From JAXDMK01 sp963765955 (GTDB taxonomy: Bacteria > Actinomycetota > Acidimicrobiia > Acidimicrobiales > AC-14): a DNA stretch of 64,000 nucleotides. The notes below the pieces were generated by a model. That model was not told the origin of the DNA and did not search any database. It worked only from the letters and a program-made list of their open reading frames with translations. The DNA lies in assembly GCA_963765955.1 (NCBI GenBank), contig CAVXYA010000002.1, forward strand, positions 744,001 to 808,000, in the 5' to 3' direction. Position numbers and translations under genes: made by a program. Positions 51,239-60,464 of the stretch are shown one piece after another (position 1 is the stretch's first letter; each line of letters begins with the position of its first letter).

Positions 51239-51837
51239 TCACACGACGACGACCAGGGCGTCGGGCTCGACCCGCAGCGACAGCACCTTGGCCGTTCCCG
51301 ACCGTCTCCCCGTCGAGGCGGAGGGGCAGGGCCCGGTCGAGCTCGACCTGCACGCGCCGCCGCCCGCCGCTCCCTGATGCCGGGATGGGGCAGGTGCGAC
51401 CCGTCGGGCAGGCGGGACCGCACCGCCAGGAGCTGGCCCGGCTGGAGGCGGACGTCGTAGGTGTCGAGCAGGCCGTCGCCCGGATGGGCCCGGGGGCCGA
51501 GGTTCCAGCCCCCGAGGAACTGGGCGTTCATGGCCACGAAGGCCCGGGTCCACAGCCGGGTGCGGGCCACCAGGTGGGCCACGAACAGGTGGAGGCGGCC
51601 GTCGGCCAGCACCACGCCCAGGTCGACCGGGAACCGCACGCCCGTCAGCTCCGGCGCCCGTCCCCCCGCCGAGGGTGCGGCACAGGTCGCCGCCGAGCAG
51701 CCCGAGCGGCGGGTACGGCCGCCGCTCCCGCCGGGCGTCCTCCAGCACGGCCCGGGCCTCGGCGTCGGACCGCACCACCACCAGCCCCTCCGGCACCGGC
51801 CCGGCTCCCCGTACGGCGACCCCTTGGCGATCGGCAC
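51239..51837 (-). CDS. Lipid/diacylglycerol-kinase C-terminal-like protein (frame slips)
   Basis: About 198 residues from ATG 51837 after correcting slips near 51805, 51668 and 51365. The readable parts, VVVRSDAEARAVLEDARRER, LGLLGGDLCRTLGG, FVAHLVARTRLWTRAFVAMN, NLGPRAHPGDGLLDTYDVRL and KVLSLRVEPDALVVVV, resemble the C-terminal beta-sandwich of DagK/YegS lipid kinases (the NAR.GDG-type segment), without the N-terminal nucleotide-binding domain. It therefore is probably not a kinase by itself. Upstream is the HelY-type helicase on the same strand, 65 bp away. Confidence 0.7.
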
Positions 51838-51901
51838 CGGCTACCGCCGCGACCCGTGCACGGCCTCGGCGCCGGACGGTCGCCAGTTCGGCTCCGGCAC
51901 G

Positions 51902-54592
51902 TCAGACCACCGACGAGGCGGCCACGACGCCCCGGAACAGGCGGTCGGCGGCCTCGCCGGCGGCGTCGGCGGTGCGCCTGTCGGGGGCGATGATCGACGA
52001 GCTGGCGCAGCAGGTCGATGAGCTGCTTGACGTTGCGGACGAAGTCGCCGCCGGTGACCACCTCGTCGGCGATGACGTCGGCCAGGTCGTCGCCCGACGC
52101 CCACCCGTGGGCGACGGCGAAGAAGCCGGGGTCGGGCAGCGCGGGTGAGGGGCAGGCCGGCCGCGGCCTCGGCCGCGTTGAGGTCGGACGCCAGCCGCTC
52201 CAGCTCGAGCCACCGCCGCTGCACCTTCCCCGACGGGAACCACACCTTGGGCTCCGCGCCGCCCTCCCCCGCCGGTGGCCCGACACCCGCCGGGCCTGGA
52301 AGGTGAACGACGACGCCAGGGCGGCCAGCGCGGCCGGGTCGAGGTCGTCGAACAGGCCGTCGCCCAGGGCGTGGGCCACCAGCAGGTCGCACTCGTGGTA
52401 GATCCGGGTCAGGCGGCTGGCCGGCGTCGGTGAGGGTCCAGCCGTCGACGTAGCCCCAGACCTCGAGCACCCGCAGGACCCGGTCGAACTGGCGGGCCAG
52501 CGACTCGGTGCGGCCCTCGATCCGCCGCTCGAGCCGGCGCAGGTCCTTCTCCAGCCGCTCGGCCCGCTCCGCGGCCCGCAGGTGGCGGCGCACGTCGGGA
52601 CAGTCGGCCACCGGATGGGCCTCCGGCCGACTCGGCCACGCGTGCGAGGCACGTGCCGGCGCGTGCCGTCGCCCGTCGCCGCCGGCCCGGCTGGACCTTG
52701 ACCTGGCCCAGGGCCTGGGCCACCTCCCGTTGGAAGGCGGCGTTGCGGGGGGCGAAGGGGGTCGGGCAGGTCGATGTGGGCGACCGTCCGGGGCGGGCGA
52801 CGTGAAGTCCCGGGCCGACAGGGTGAGGTAGCGCCGGTCGGGGGTGATCGCCCCCAGCCGCACCTCCGAGCCCCGCCGGCGGGCGGTGGACAGCACCGCC
52901 ACCCGTCCCGCCGACTTCCCGCCCGAGAGCAGCAGCACGTCGCCCGGCTTCACCTTCTCCAGCGCCTCGACCACCGCGTCCCGCGCCGACGAGCGCCCCG
53001 GCGGCGGCCGTGCCCGCCGCCGCCGCCCGCCGCCTCGCAGCCGGCGCCGGTACTCCTCCACGTCGCCCAGCTCGCAGGTGGCCTCGGCCCGGGCCGTCTC
53101 CATCAGCGGCCGGCTGCGCTCGACCTGGCGCTCCAGGCGGACGACGTCGCGGTCGGCCCGGTACTGGGCGAACGACAGGTTGAGCAGGTGGTGGGCCGAC
53201 TCCGGCGTGTAGCGCCGCACCAGGTTGACGGCCATGTTGTAGGTCGGCCGGAACGACGACGTGAGCGCGTAGGTGCGGGTCGACGCCAGCCCCGCCACCT
53301 GGTCGAAGGGGACGAACGGCGACCACAGCACGACCGCGTAGCCGACCTCGTCGATCCCCCGCCGCCCGGCCCGCCCGGTGAGCTGGGTGTACTCGCCGGG
53401 CGTGAGGAACTCGTGGCTCTCGCCGGTGAACTTCGACAGCTTCTCGATGACCACCGTCCGGGCGGGCATGTTGATGCCCGAGGGCCAGCGTCTCGGTGGC
53501 GAAGACCACCTTGACCAGCCCCGACTCGAAGCACGCCTCCACCGCCTCCTTGAACGGGGGCACCATCCCGGCGTGGTGGGCGGCGAAGCCCGCCTCCAGC
53601 CCGGCCAGCCACTCCCGGTAGCCGAGCACCTCGAGGTCGTCGTCGGACGAGGCCGGCGGTGCGGGCCTCGGCGATGGCGCGGATGGCGTCCCGCTCCTCG
53701 GGCGATGGTCAGCCGCATCCCGGTCATCAGGCACTGGCGGACGGCGTCGTCGCAGGCGGCCCGGCTGAAGATGAAGTAGATGGCCGGCAGCATGCCCTCT
53801 CGGTCGAGGCGCTCGACCACCTCCGCCCGCCGGGGCGTCTGCAGTCGCCGGCGACGACCGCCGCTGCGGGCCCCGGTACGACACCGCGTGGGCTCACCTT
53901 GGCGTCGAGCTTGACCGCCTCCGGGTTGGGCTTGCCGTCGACGAACGTGGGCAGGAGCGTGAGCTCGTCGGTCTCCCGGTCGCCCACCATGTAGAAGTGG
54001 TTGAGCTCGACCGGCCGCCGCTCCTCGATGATGGCGACCGTCGCCCCCCGCACCGTCTGGATCCAGTCGGCGAACTCCTCGGCGTTGGACACCGTCGCCG
54101 ACAGGCACACCAGGTCGACCTCGGGCGGGGTGTGGATGATGACCTCCTCCCACACCGGTCCCCGGTACTGGTCCTGGAGGTAGTGGACCTCGTCGAGCAC
54201 CACGTAGCGCAGCCCGTCGAGGGTGGGCGAGGCGGCGTAGATCATGTTGCGCAGGACCTCGGTGGTCATCACCACCACCGGGGCGTCGCCGTTGATCGAG
54301 TTGTCGCCGGTGAGCAGGCCCACCTTGTCGGCGCCGTGGCGGCGGACCAGGTCGTTGAACTTCTGGTTCGACAGGGCCTTGAGGGGCGTCGTGTAGAAGG
54401 CCTTGCCCCCCTCGTCCAGGGCCTTGGCCACCGCGTACTCGGCCACCACCGTCTTGCCCGACCCGGTCGGGCGCGGCCACCAGCACCGAGTAGCCGGCGT
54501 CGAGGGCGTCGAGCGCCCGGACCTGGAACGGGTCGAGCTCGAACGGCAGTCGCCGCCGCGAACTCGTCCCGCTTCACCTCCTGCCGGTTCAT
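51902..54592 (-). CDS. helY: Ski2/HelY-type DEAD/DEAH RNA helicase (many frame slips)
   Basis: About 890 residues from ATG 54592, which overlaps the TatC stop as ATGA. Motifs: FELDPFQVRALDALDAGYSV (Q-like), APTGSGKTVVAEYAVA (I), TPLKALSNQKFNDL (Ia), YVVLDEVHYLQDQYRGPVWE (II, DEVH), LVCLSATVSNAEEFADWI (III), VVFATETLALGINMPARTVV (V), YTQLTGRAGRRGIDEVGYAV (VI). The C-terminal arch and DSHCT-like region follow (PVADCPDVRRHL, LARQFDRVLRVLEVWGYVDG, DEVVTGGDFVRNVKQLIDLL). Actinobacterial HelY lies downstream of tatA-tatC in other genomes too, which matches this arrangement. Probably acts in RNA turnover or ribosome biogenesis. Confidence 0.92.
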
Positions 54593-55404
54593 TTCTTGAG
54601 GAGCCGGCCGATGAGGATGGAGCCCTCGTAGAACAGGTACATCGGGACGGCCATGGCGAACAGCGAGTACGGGTCCTGGCTGGGCGTGATCACGGCCGCC
54701 ACGGCCACGATGATCACGCACGCCGGGCGCCGCCACGAGCGCAGCTTGCGGCTGGTGACCACCCCCGCCAGCTGCAGGAACAGCAGGAGGACGGGGAACT
54801 CGAAGGCGATCCCGAAGGCCACCATCATCAGGGTGATCAGGCTGAGGTACTTGCCGGGCGAGAACATCGGGTCGACGTTGCTGCCGCCGACGCCGATGAG
54901 GAAGCGCAGCGCCTGGGGGAACGTGTAGAGCGCCACCGCCGCGCCCAGGGCGAAGAGCAGCATCGACCCGACGATGAACGGGATGGCGTACCGCTTCTCG
55001 TTCTTGTGCAGGCCGGGGGTGATGAACCGCCAGAGCTGCCAGAGCACCACCGGCGAGGCGATGAAGGCGCCGCCCCACGCCGCCACCTTCAGCCGGGCGG
55101 CGAACCCTTCGAGGGGGTCGAGGATGACGAAGTCGGTCTTGCCCGTGATCTCGGTGTAGGGCTGGATCAGGAACTCGAGGATCTGGTTGAAGAGGGCGAA
55201 GGCGACGGCGGCGCCCACCAGCAGGGCGATCACCGAGATGATCAGCCGCCGGCGGAGCTCGGTGAGGTGGGCGACGAGCGGCATGCGCTCGCCGGTGCCG
55301 TGCTCCTCCTCGTCGTCCTCGATGATGGCGATGGGGACGCCTACGGCTGGGCGGGATCCGCGGCGGGGACTCCGGAGGCGGCCCGGAGAGGTCGTCGCTG
55401 TCAT
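54589..55404 (-). CDS. tatC: Sec-independent translocase TatC
   Basis: The conserved protein begins PLVAHLTELRRRLIISVIAL and has the six TatC helices: VGAAVAFALFNQILEFLI, AAWGGAFIASPVVLWQLWRF, AIPFIVGSMLLFALGAAVAL, LITLMMVAFGIAFEFPVLLL, ACVIIVAVAAVITPSQDP and LFAMAVPMYLFYEGSILI. Key residues such as the Glu in the first cytoplasmic part and FEFPV are present. I list ATG 55404, which would overlap the TatA stop as ATGA; ATG 55284 is the minimal start. It exports folded proteins with TatA. Followed by helY with a stop/start overlap. Confidence 0.93.
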   Translation of the reverse strand: MTATTSPGRLRSPRRGSRPAVGVPIAIIEDDEEEHGTGERMPLVAHLTELRRRLIISVIALLVGAAVAFALFNQILEFLIQPYTEITGKTDFVILDPLEGFAARLKVAAWGGAFIASPVVLWQLWRFITPGLHKNEKRYAIPFIVGSMLLFALGAAVALYTFPQALRFLIGVGGSNVDPMFSPGKYLSLITLMMVAFGIAFEFPVLLLFLQLAGVVTSRKLRSWRRPACVIIVAVAAVITPSQDPYSLFAMAVPMYLFYEGSILIGRLLKK

Positions 55405-55762
55405 CGGGGGCCTCGGACTCCGGCCGGCGGGATCGGCGACGACCACGGCCGCCGATTCGCTGGCCGACACGACGACGGGGTCGACCACGGTGGACGTGGC
55501 CTCGGGTGCCGCGTCCGCCACCACGACGGCGGACTCGGTCGCGGACGACGACGACGGGCTCGACCACGGTGGACCTGGCCGGCGGCGACTCGAAGTCGAC
55601 GACGCTCTTGATCTCGCTCTTGACGTCGGTGGTCCACCGGCGGACCTCGGACAGCGCCTTGCCCACCTGGCGGCCGGCCTCCGGCAACCGCTTCGGACCG
55701 AGGACGATGAGGGCGACGACCAGGATGACCAGGATCTCCGCCGGTCCTAGCGAGGTCGGCAT
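55401..55762 (-). CDS. tatA: Sec-independent translocase TatA/TatB subunit (frame slips)
   Basis: From ATG 55762: LGPAEILVILVVALIVLGPK is the N-terminal membrane helix with the GP hinge, followed by the amphipathic helix RLPEAGRQVGKALSEVRRWT. A slip near 55545 must be corrected to read the Val/Ala-rich tail TESAVVVADAAPEATSTVVD. The 3' end is ambiguous: one further correction gives TGA 55401 overlapping the TatC ATG, but a frame with better coding composition (DDSDDLSGPPPESPP) runs on without a stop into TatC. The length of the tail is more TatB-like. Confidence 0.85.
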
Positions 55763-55795
55763 CGGCCCACTTTCATCGGGCCCAGTTTCATAGGC

Positions 55796-56007
55796 TCAGC
55801 TTACTGGGGGGGCGGTTTCTTCCCCGTCGGCGCGCATCGCCGCCAGATCGTCTCGAATCTTGGTGAGGCCGACACCGACATCGCTCAGCTCCTGGACGCT
55901 CGCCACGAGCGTCCCGATCGAACGGCCGACCTTCCGGACCGACCTGCAGGACGAACAGCAGGGCGATGACGGCCGACGGGCACGATCACGAGCCACACAC
56001 CGGACAT
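55796..56007 (-). CDS. Small single-pass membrane protein (frame slips)
   Basis: About 68 residues from ATG 56007: a hydrophobic start (MSGVWLVIV, then AVIALLFVLQV after a slip near 55975) followed by a helix RKVGRSIGTLVASVQELSDV and GVGLTKIRDDLAAMRADGEE. No family recognised. It lies 33 bp upstream of tatA on the same strand and might be part of the tat-helY operon. Confidence 0.55.
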
Positions 56008-56074
56008 GCCCGGATCCTACCGACTTCCCCAGGGATACGGTCCGGCGGGGGCAGGCGGGTGGCGGGGCCGGGCC

Positions 56075-56816
56075 ATGATGGAAGGATCGAGTCCCTCCGC
56101 CGTCCACCGATCGCCTTCGCCCACCGGGGCGGGAGGGCGCACGCCCCCGAGAACACGCTGGAGGCGTTCCGGCTCGGCCTCCGACTGGGCGCGACCGGCC
56201 TGGAGAGCGACGTGTGGCTCACCGCCGACGGCGTCCCCGTCCTCGACCACGACGGTCTGGTGCGGGCCGGCGGCGGCTGGGCCGGCTGCGCAGCCTGCCG
56301 ATCGCCACCGTCCCCCGGGCGGCCCTCCCGGCCCACGTGCCCACCCTGGCCGAGCTCTACGCCGAGTGCGGCACCGACTTCGAGCTGTCCCTCGACGCCA
56401 AGGACCACGCCGCGGCCGAGGCGGTCGTGGCCGTGGCCCGGGCCGCCGGGCGACGGGGCCCACCGAGCGGCTGTGGATCTGCCACCCCGACTGGCAGCTG
56501 CTCGCCGGCTGGCGCAAGGACCCCGACTTCGAGGGCGTCCACCTGGTCAACAGCACCCGCCGCCAGGAGATGCGCCAGGGCCCGGAGCGGCGGGCGGCGC
56601 AGCTGGCGGAGGCGGGCATCGACGCCGTCAACCTCCACTACACCGACTGGACCGGCGGCCTGACCGCCCTCTTCCACCGTTTCGGCCGGTACACGTTCGG
56701 CTGGGACGCGCAGCACGAGCGCATCATCCGCGACCTGGTCCGCATGGGCATCGACGGCGTCTTCAGCGACCACGTCGACCGCCTGGTGGACGCCATGGCC
56801 TGGCCTGATGCCGTGA
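56075..56816 (+). CDS. Glycerophosphodiester phosphodiesterase-like protein, second copy (frame slips)
   Basis: About 245 residues starting at ATG 56075 or 56078 with a slip near 56083. GDPD signature PPIAFAHRGGRAHAPENTLE, then LGATGLESDVWLTADGVPVL and DHDG (Glu, Asp and second His), ERLWICHPDWQLLAGWRKDP, and near the end GWDAQHERIIRDLVRMGIDG with VFSDHVDRLVDAM. Slips near 56285 and 56450. It is only distantly similar to the copy at 30.1 kb. Its 3' end overlaps the convergent STAS gene. Confidence 0.85.
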
Positions 56817-57149
56817 CGCAGACGGCTGGACGAGTCCGGACGATGGTGAAGACGTCGAGGCCGCAGATGGCCAGAACCTTGGCCGTGGGCGACGCGAACG
56901 AGGACGACGTCGCCCCCCCGCTCCCGGCAGCGCTTGAGGGCGACGACGAACTCGGACAGCCCGGTGGAATCGATGAAGGCGAGCTCGCTCAGGTCGAGCA
57001 CCAGGGAGTGGGTGCCGGCCCGGTAGAGCTCGCCGAGGGCTCGCCGGAGGCGCGGGGCGGTGGCCAGGTCGAGCTCGCCGGCCAGGTGAACCGTGCCGCG
57101 CCGTCGACCCGTCTTTGTCGTCGAGCTCGCAACTCCAACTGTCCAGCAC
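56763..57149 (-). CDS. STAS-domain anti-sigma factor antagonist (frame slips)
   Basis: About 127 residues from ATG 57149. After a slip near 57095 the STAS fold reads GTVHLAGELDLATAPRLRRA and LGELYRAGTHSLVLDLSELA, with the phospho-acceptor motif FIDSTGLSEFVVALKRCRER intact (Ser and Thr after the Asp). The C-terminal strand VLAICGLDVFTIV appears after a slip near 56885; the tail beyond is uncertain. Such proteins bind serine-kinase anti-sigma factors when dephosphorylated. No partner kinase is in the window. Confidence 0.82.
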   Translation of the reverse strand: MLDSWSCELDDKDGSTARHGSPGRRARPGHRPAPPASPRRALPGRHPLPGARPERARLHRFHRAVRVRRRPQALPGAGGRRRPRSRRPRPRFWPSAASTSSPSSGLVQPSASRHQARPWRPPGGRRGR

Positions 57150-57210
57150 CCACTCGCAAACCCCTCACGCCGGAACGCAAGCTGGCTGCTCTCTCAACCG
57201 CGTCGGACGG

Positions 57211-58799
57211 CTACCACCCGACCCCAGAATCACCCGGTGGCCTCACGGGCCGACCTCCGACGTGGCGGACCTCGTCCCGCGCCGCCACCCGGACGATCTT
57301 GTTGACCGCCGAGAGGTAGGCCCGGGCCGACGCCTCGACCACGTCGGTGGACACGCCCCGTCCCGACACCCGGATGCCGTCCGCCTCGACCTGCACGATG
57401 ACGTCGCCCAGGGCGTCGACGCCGCCCGTCACCGACGACACGTTGAAGTCGGTGAGCTTGCCGTCGATGCCGGTGGCCGCCTTGATGGCCTGGCAGGCGG
57501 CGTCGATCATGCCGTCGCCCTCGGCCTGGGCCTCGATCTTCTCGCCCTCCCGGAGCACCACCACCCGGGCCCGGGGGACGCCGACCGTGCCGCCGGCCAC
57601 CTCCAGCGACTCCAGGGTGAAGGCGGGCGCGACGCTCGTGCCCAGCTCCTCGGCCACGATCGCCTCCAGGTCGGCGTCGGTGAGCTGCACCTTGCGGTCG
57701 GCCAGCTCCTTGAACCGGGCGAAGGCGGCGTTGAGGGCGTCGCCGGTGATGGTGATGCCCATCTTGGCCAGGGTGTCGGCGAAGGCGTGGCGGCCGGAGT
57801 GCTTGCCCAGGACGATCTGGCTGCCCACCTGGCCGACGGCCGACGGCGTCGATGATCTCGTAGGTCGAGCGCTCGGCCAGCACGCCGTGCTGGTGGATGC
57901 CGGACTCGTGGGCGAAGGCGTTGCGGCCCACGACGGCCTTGTTGTACTGGACCGGGTAGCCGGTGAGCCGGCTCACCAGCCGGCTGGTGCGGGCCAGCTC
58001 CTCGGTGCGCACGCCGACCTCGATCGCCCGGGAACTGGTCGGGCCGGATCTTGATGGCCATGACCACCTCCTCCAGGGCGGCGTTGCCGGCCCGCTCCCC
58101 CAGGCCGTTGACGCACACCTCGATCTGGCGGGCGCCGGCCTGCACGCCGGCCAGCGAGTTGGCGGTGGCCAGGCCCAGGTCGTTGTGGCAGTGGACGGAG
58201 GTCACGTAGTCGCCCTTGACCTCCCGGCGGACGTACTGGATCAGGGCCCCGAAGTCCCAGGGGATGCCGTAGCCGACGGTGTCGGGGATGTTCAGCGTGG
58301 TGGCGCCGGACTCGACCGCCGCCTGCAGCACCTCCAGCATGAAGTCGAGGGGCGTGCGGGTGGCGTCCTGGGGGCTGAACTCGACGTCGTCGGTGTGCTC
58401 CCGGGCCCGGGCCACGCCGGAGCGGGTGGCGGCCAGCACCTGGTCCTGGTTCATCTTCAGCATGTGCTCCATGTGGCTGGGGGCTGGTGGAGATGAACAC
58501 GTGGATGCGGGCCCGCTCGGCGTCGCGCAGGGCGTCCCAGCAGCGGTCGACGTCGGCCAGCTGGGTGCGGGACAGGCCCGCGATCACCGGCCCCTCGACC
58601 GTGCGGGCGATGGCCCGCACCGCCTCGAAGTCGCCCTGGCTGGCCACCGGGAACCCGGCCTCGATGTAGTCGACGTCGAGGCGGGCCAGCTGCTCCGCGA
58701 TCTCGAGCTTCTCGGCCGCGTCGAGGGAGATGCCCGGGCGACTGCTCGCCGTCTCGAAGGGTGGTGTCGAAGATGATCAGCCGGTCGCGTCGAGCTCAT
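57211..58799 (-). CDS. leuA: 2-isopropylmalate synthase (frame slips)
   Basis: About 527 residues from ATG 58799 (slips near 58740, 58485, 58035 and 57842). HMGL-type TIM barrel: TTLRDGEQSPGISLDAAEKL, DYIEAGFPVASQGDF, FISTS, VEFSPQDATRTPLDFMLEVL, HCHNDLGLATANSLAGVQAG (metal His pair) and NGLGERAGNAALEEVVMAIK. Linker FAHESGIHQHGVL and C-terminal LeuA dimer/allosteric domain GKLTDFNVSSVTGGVDALGD give feedback inhibition by leucine. It commits 2-oxoisovalerate to leucine synthesis. It is preceded by a leucine attenuator; a six-codon frame (ATG 58816) overlaps its start as ATGA. Confidence 0.95.
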
Positions 58800-58839
58800 G
58801 GCGTGGGGATCCTCATCGGGAGTCAACTTTCGGGGAAAG

Positions 58840-58861
58840 AAAAAACCTCCCGGCCCGGAGG
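58840..58861 (-). terminator. Attenuator terminator of the leuA leader
   Basis: Leftward CCTCC-GGGCCG-GGAGG stem-loop followed directly by TTTTTT (58845-58840), the only clear U-tract terminator in the window. It lies between the leader peptide and leuA. A competing upstream hairpin, GGCGAGCG / CGCTCGCC (58895-58874), begins just after the leader stop codon. Confidence 0.85.
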
Positions 58862-58896
58862 CACGAGAGGTGTGGCGAGCGCGGTGGCGCTCGCCG

Positions 58897-58938
58897 CTAG
58901 GTAAGGAGCAGGTCGGTGGCGAAGGTGGAACCAGACAT
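58897..58938 (-). CDS. leuL: Leucine leader peptide (13 aa)
   Basis: ATG 58938 to TAG 58897 encodes MSGSTFATDLLLT with three consecutive Leu codons immediately before Thr and the stop. Ribosome stalling at these codons when leucyl-tRNA is scarce would change folding of the downstream hairpins and prevent formation of the U-tract terminator. A promoter ends 8 bases upstream, so the leader is probably translated leaderlessly. Confidence 0.85.
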   Translation of the reverse strand: MSGSTFATDLLLT

Positions 58939-58946
58939 CTCGCCCG

Positions 58947-58975
58947 AGAATGACAGCCTGCTCGCCGCCCGTCAA
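58947..58975 (-). promoter_or_regulatory. Promoter of the leuL-leuA transcript
   Basis: Leftward TTGACG (58975-58970), 17-base spacer, CATTCT (58952-58947), then 8 bases to the leader ATG. The -10 is weak. Confidence 0.5.
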
Positions 58976-58991
58976 GTGGATCGATAGGACG

Positions 58992-60093
58992 ATGCACACC
59001 ATGAAGCCTCTTCGCACCGGACTGGCCGTCGGACTCCTCGCTGGCGCGGTCGGCGCCGCCGACAAGCTCGTCGAGAGACTGGCGGGCGGGCACCCTCGAG
59101 CGGGCCGCCGGCAGGGTCGTCACGGCGCTCGATCGGCGACGGCGCCGGCCGAGGCGGTCGGCCAAGGACGGCGTCACGGCGCCTCGTTCCAGGCCCGCCG
59201 GGCGGCGCAAGGCGGGCGGAGGCCAACCGGCCGGCCGTGGGTGGTCGCGCCCACGGCCGGCGGCACGGCGTGGGCGTCGCCGCGACGGCCGGCGCGCCGC
59301 GCCCGGCCGGTCCGCCGGCCCCCGCCCGCGCCCGGCGCCCCCGGCAAGCTGCCGACCTCGAGTCGCTCAAGCCGCCGTCGGCCAAGACGGTCGGCGCCTC
59401 GCGTCGGCAAGTACGCGGTCAAGCAGGCGGGCAAGGCCATCGGCAAGGCGGCCGCCGACCGGGTGGGCAAGGCCATCGAGGTCATCGAGGTGCTGGAGAA
59501 GGTGGTCGCCTCCGTCGTCCGAGTCGTCGGGCAGGCCCGCCCCGACACCGCCGCCGGGCCGGGCGTCGGTGGCCGACGGCCGCCGGTAGCGGCCGACCTG
59601 CGCCGTCGGCCGGCCCGTCCCGCCGCGCCGAAGCCGCGTCGACCCGCACCGCGGCCCCGCCGGCCGGGCCGCGCCAAGCCCCGGGGCACCCTCGTGTCGG
59701 TCCGCAAGTTCGAACGCGGGCCCACGGGTCGTGGTCGGGCCCGTCGGTCGACCGCCGCCGACGCCGGACCGAGGCCGCGCGCCGCCGCGCGGAGCCGGCC
59801 GGCCGGCGGCGTCGAGCGCGGCCGGCGGTGAGCCGGCGTCGAGGCGGCGACGGCGGCGCTGGCACCCGACCGAGGCCGCGCCGGTCGGACGCGGCCGCGG
59901 CCGACGCCGCCGGCCGAGGCGCCCGCCGCGACGGCGCCGGCGACAGGCACGACGGCCGCGACGGCGACAGCCGACGCGAAGGCGGCACCCAAGGCCGCAA
60001 GGACGGCGGCGGCCAAGCGGCGCCGGCCGCGAGCCGCCGCAGGCCGACGGCGGCAGCCCGGCCGCGCCCGGCCGAGCAGCGCCGGCGGCCTAG
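58992..60093 (+). CDS. Very basic Ala/Arg/Pro-rich protein (frame slips, exact frame uncertain)
   Basis: Starts at ATG 58992 or 59001 with a hydrophobic N-terminal helix (GLAVGLLAGAVGAADKLVER). The rest is dominated by Arg, Ala, Pro, Lys and Gly. A more normal helical stretch is readable at 59400-59540 (VGKYAVKQAGKAIGKAAADR, VGKAIEVIEVLEKVVASVVR). The tail is histone-H1-like in composition. All frames are open through much of it, so internal slips cannot be placed, and only the first 35 and the central 45 residues are well supported. Possibly a membrane-anchored nucleic-acid-binding protein; no family recognised. It is divergent from leuL. Confidence 0.5.
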
Positions 60094-60224
60094 CGCCGGC
60101 TGCGCCCGAGCGACGTCGAGCAGTCATCCGCGTATAGTCCCAGCGCGACCGTCGGCGACGAGCTCTGGCCGGCCGCGACGCCGGTGCGACGGGGTCGAGT
60201 GTGCAGACGTCGGTATTCCCGTCG

Positions 60225-60444
60225 CTACTGCACTCCGACGCGGTAGCGACGCGCCTTGCCCCGGGCCGGCAGGCGGCGGCGGTCGCGGTACTCCCAGCAC
60301 GCCAGGTGCCAGTGGCGGCGGAGGTCGGGGGCGTCCAGGGGGACGACCACCAGGTGCCCGATGCCGACGGCGATCTCCTGGTTGCAGCCCGGGCAGAGGT
60401 AGGCCTTGCGTCGCCTGGTACGGCTGGATGCGCCGCACCTCCAT
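60225..60444 (-). CDS. Small CxxC protein (one frame slip)
   Basis: About 72 residues from ATG 60444: MEVRRIQPYQA, one slip near 60412, then KAYLCPGCNQEIAVGIGHLV, VPLDAPDLRRHWHLACW and a basic tail. The CPGC pair plus the later His and Cys form a zinc-ribbon-like set. I recall short proteins with the same RRIQPYQ and RRHWHxxCW signatures from many actinobacteria, of unknown function. It starts 20 bases after serA and is probably cotranscribed. Confidence 0.8.
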
Positions 60445-60464
60445 ATCGCTCCCGGCACGTCCGC

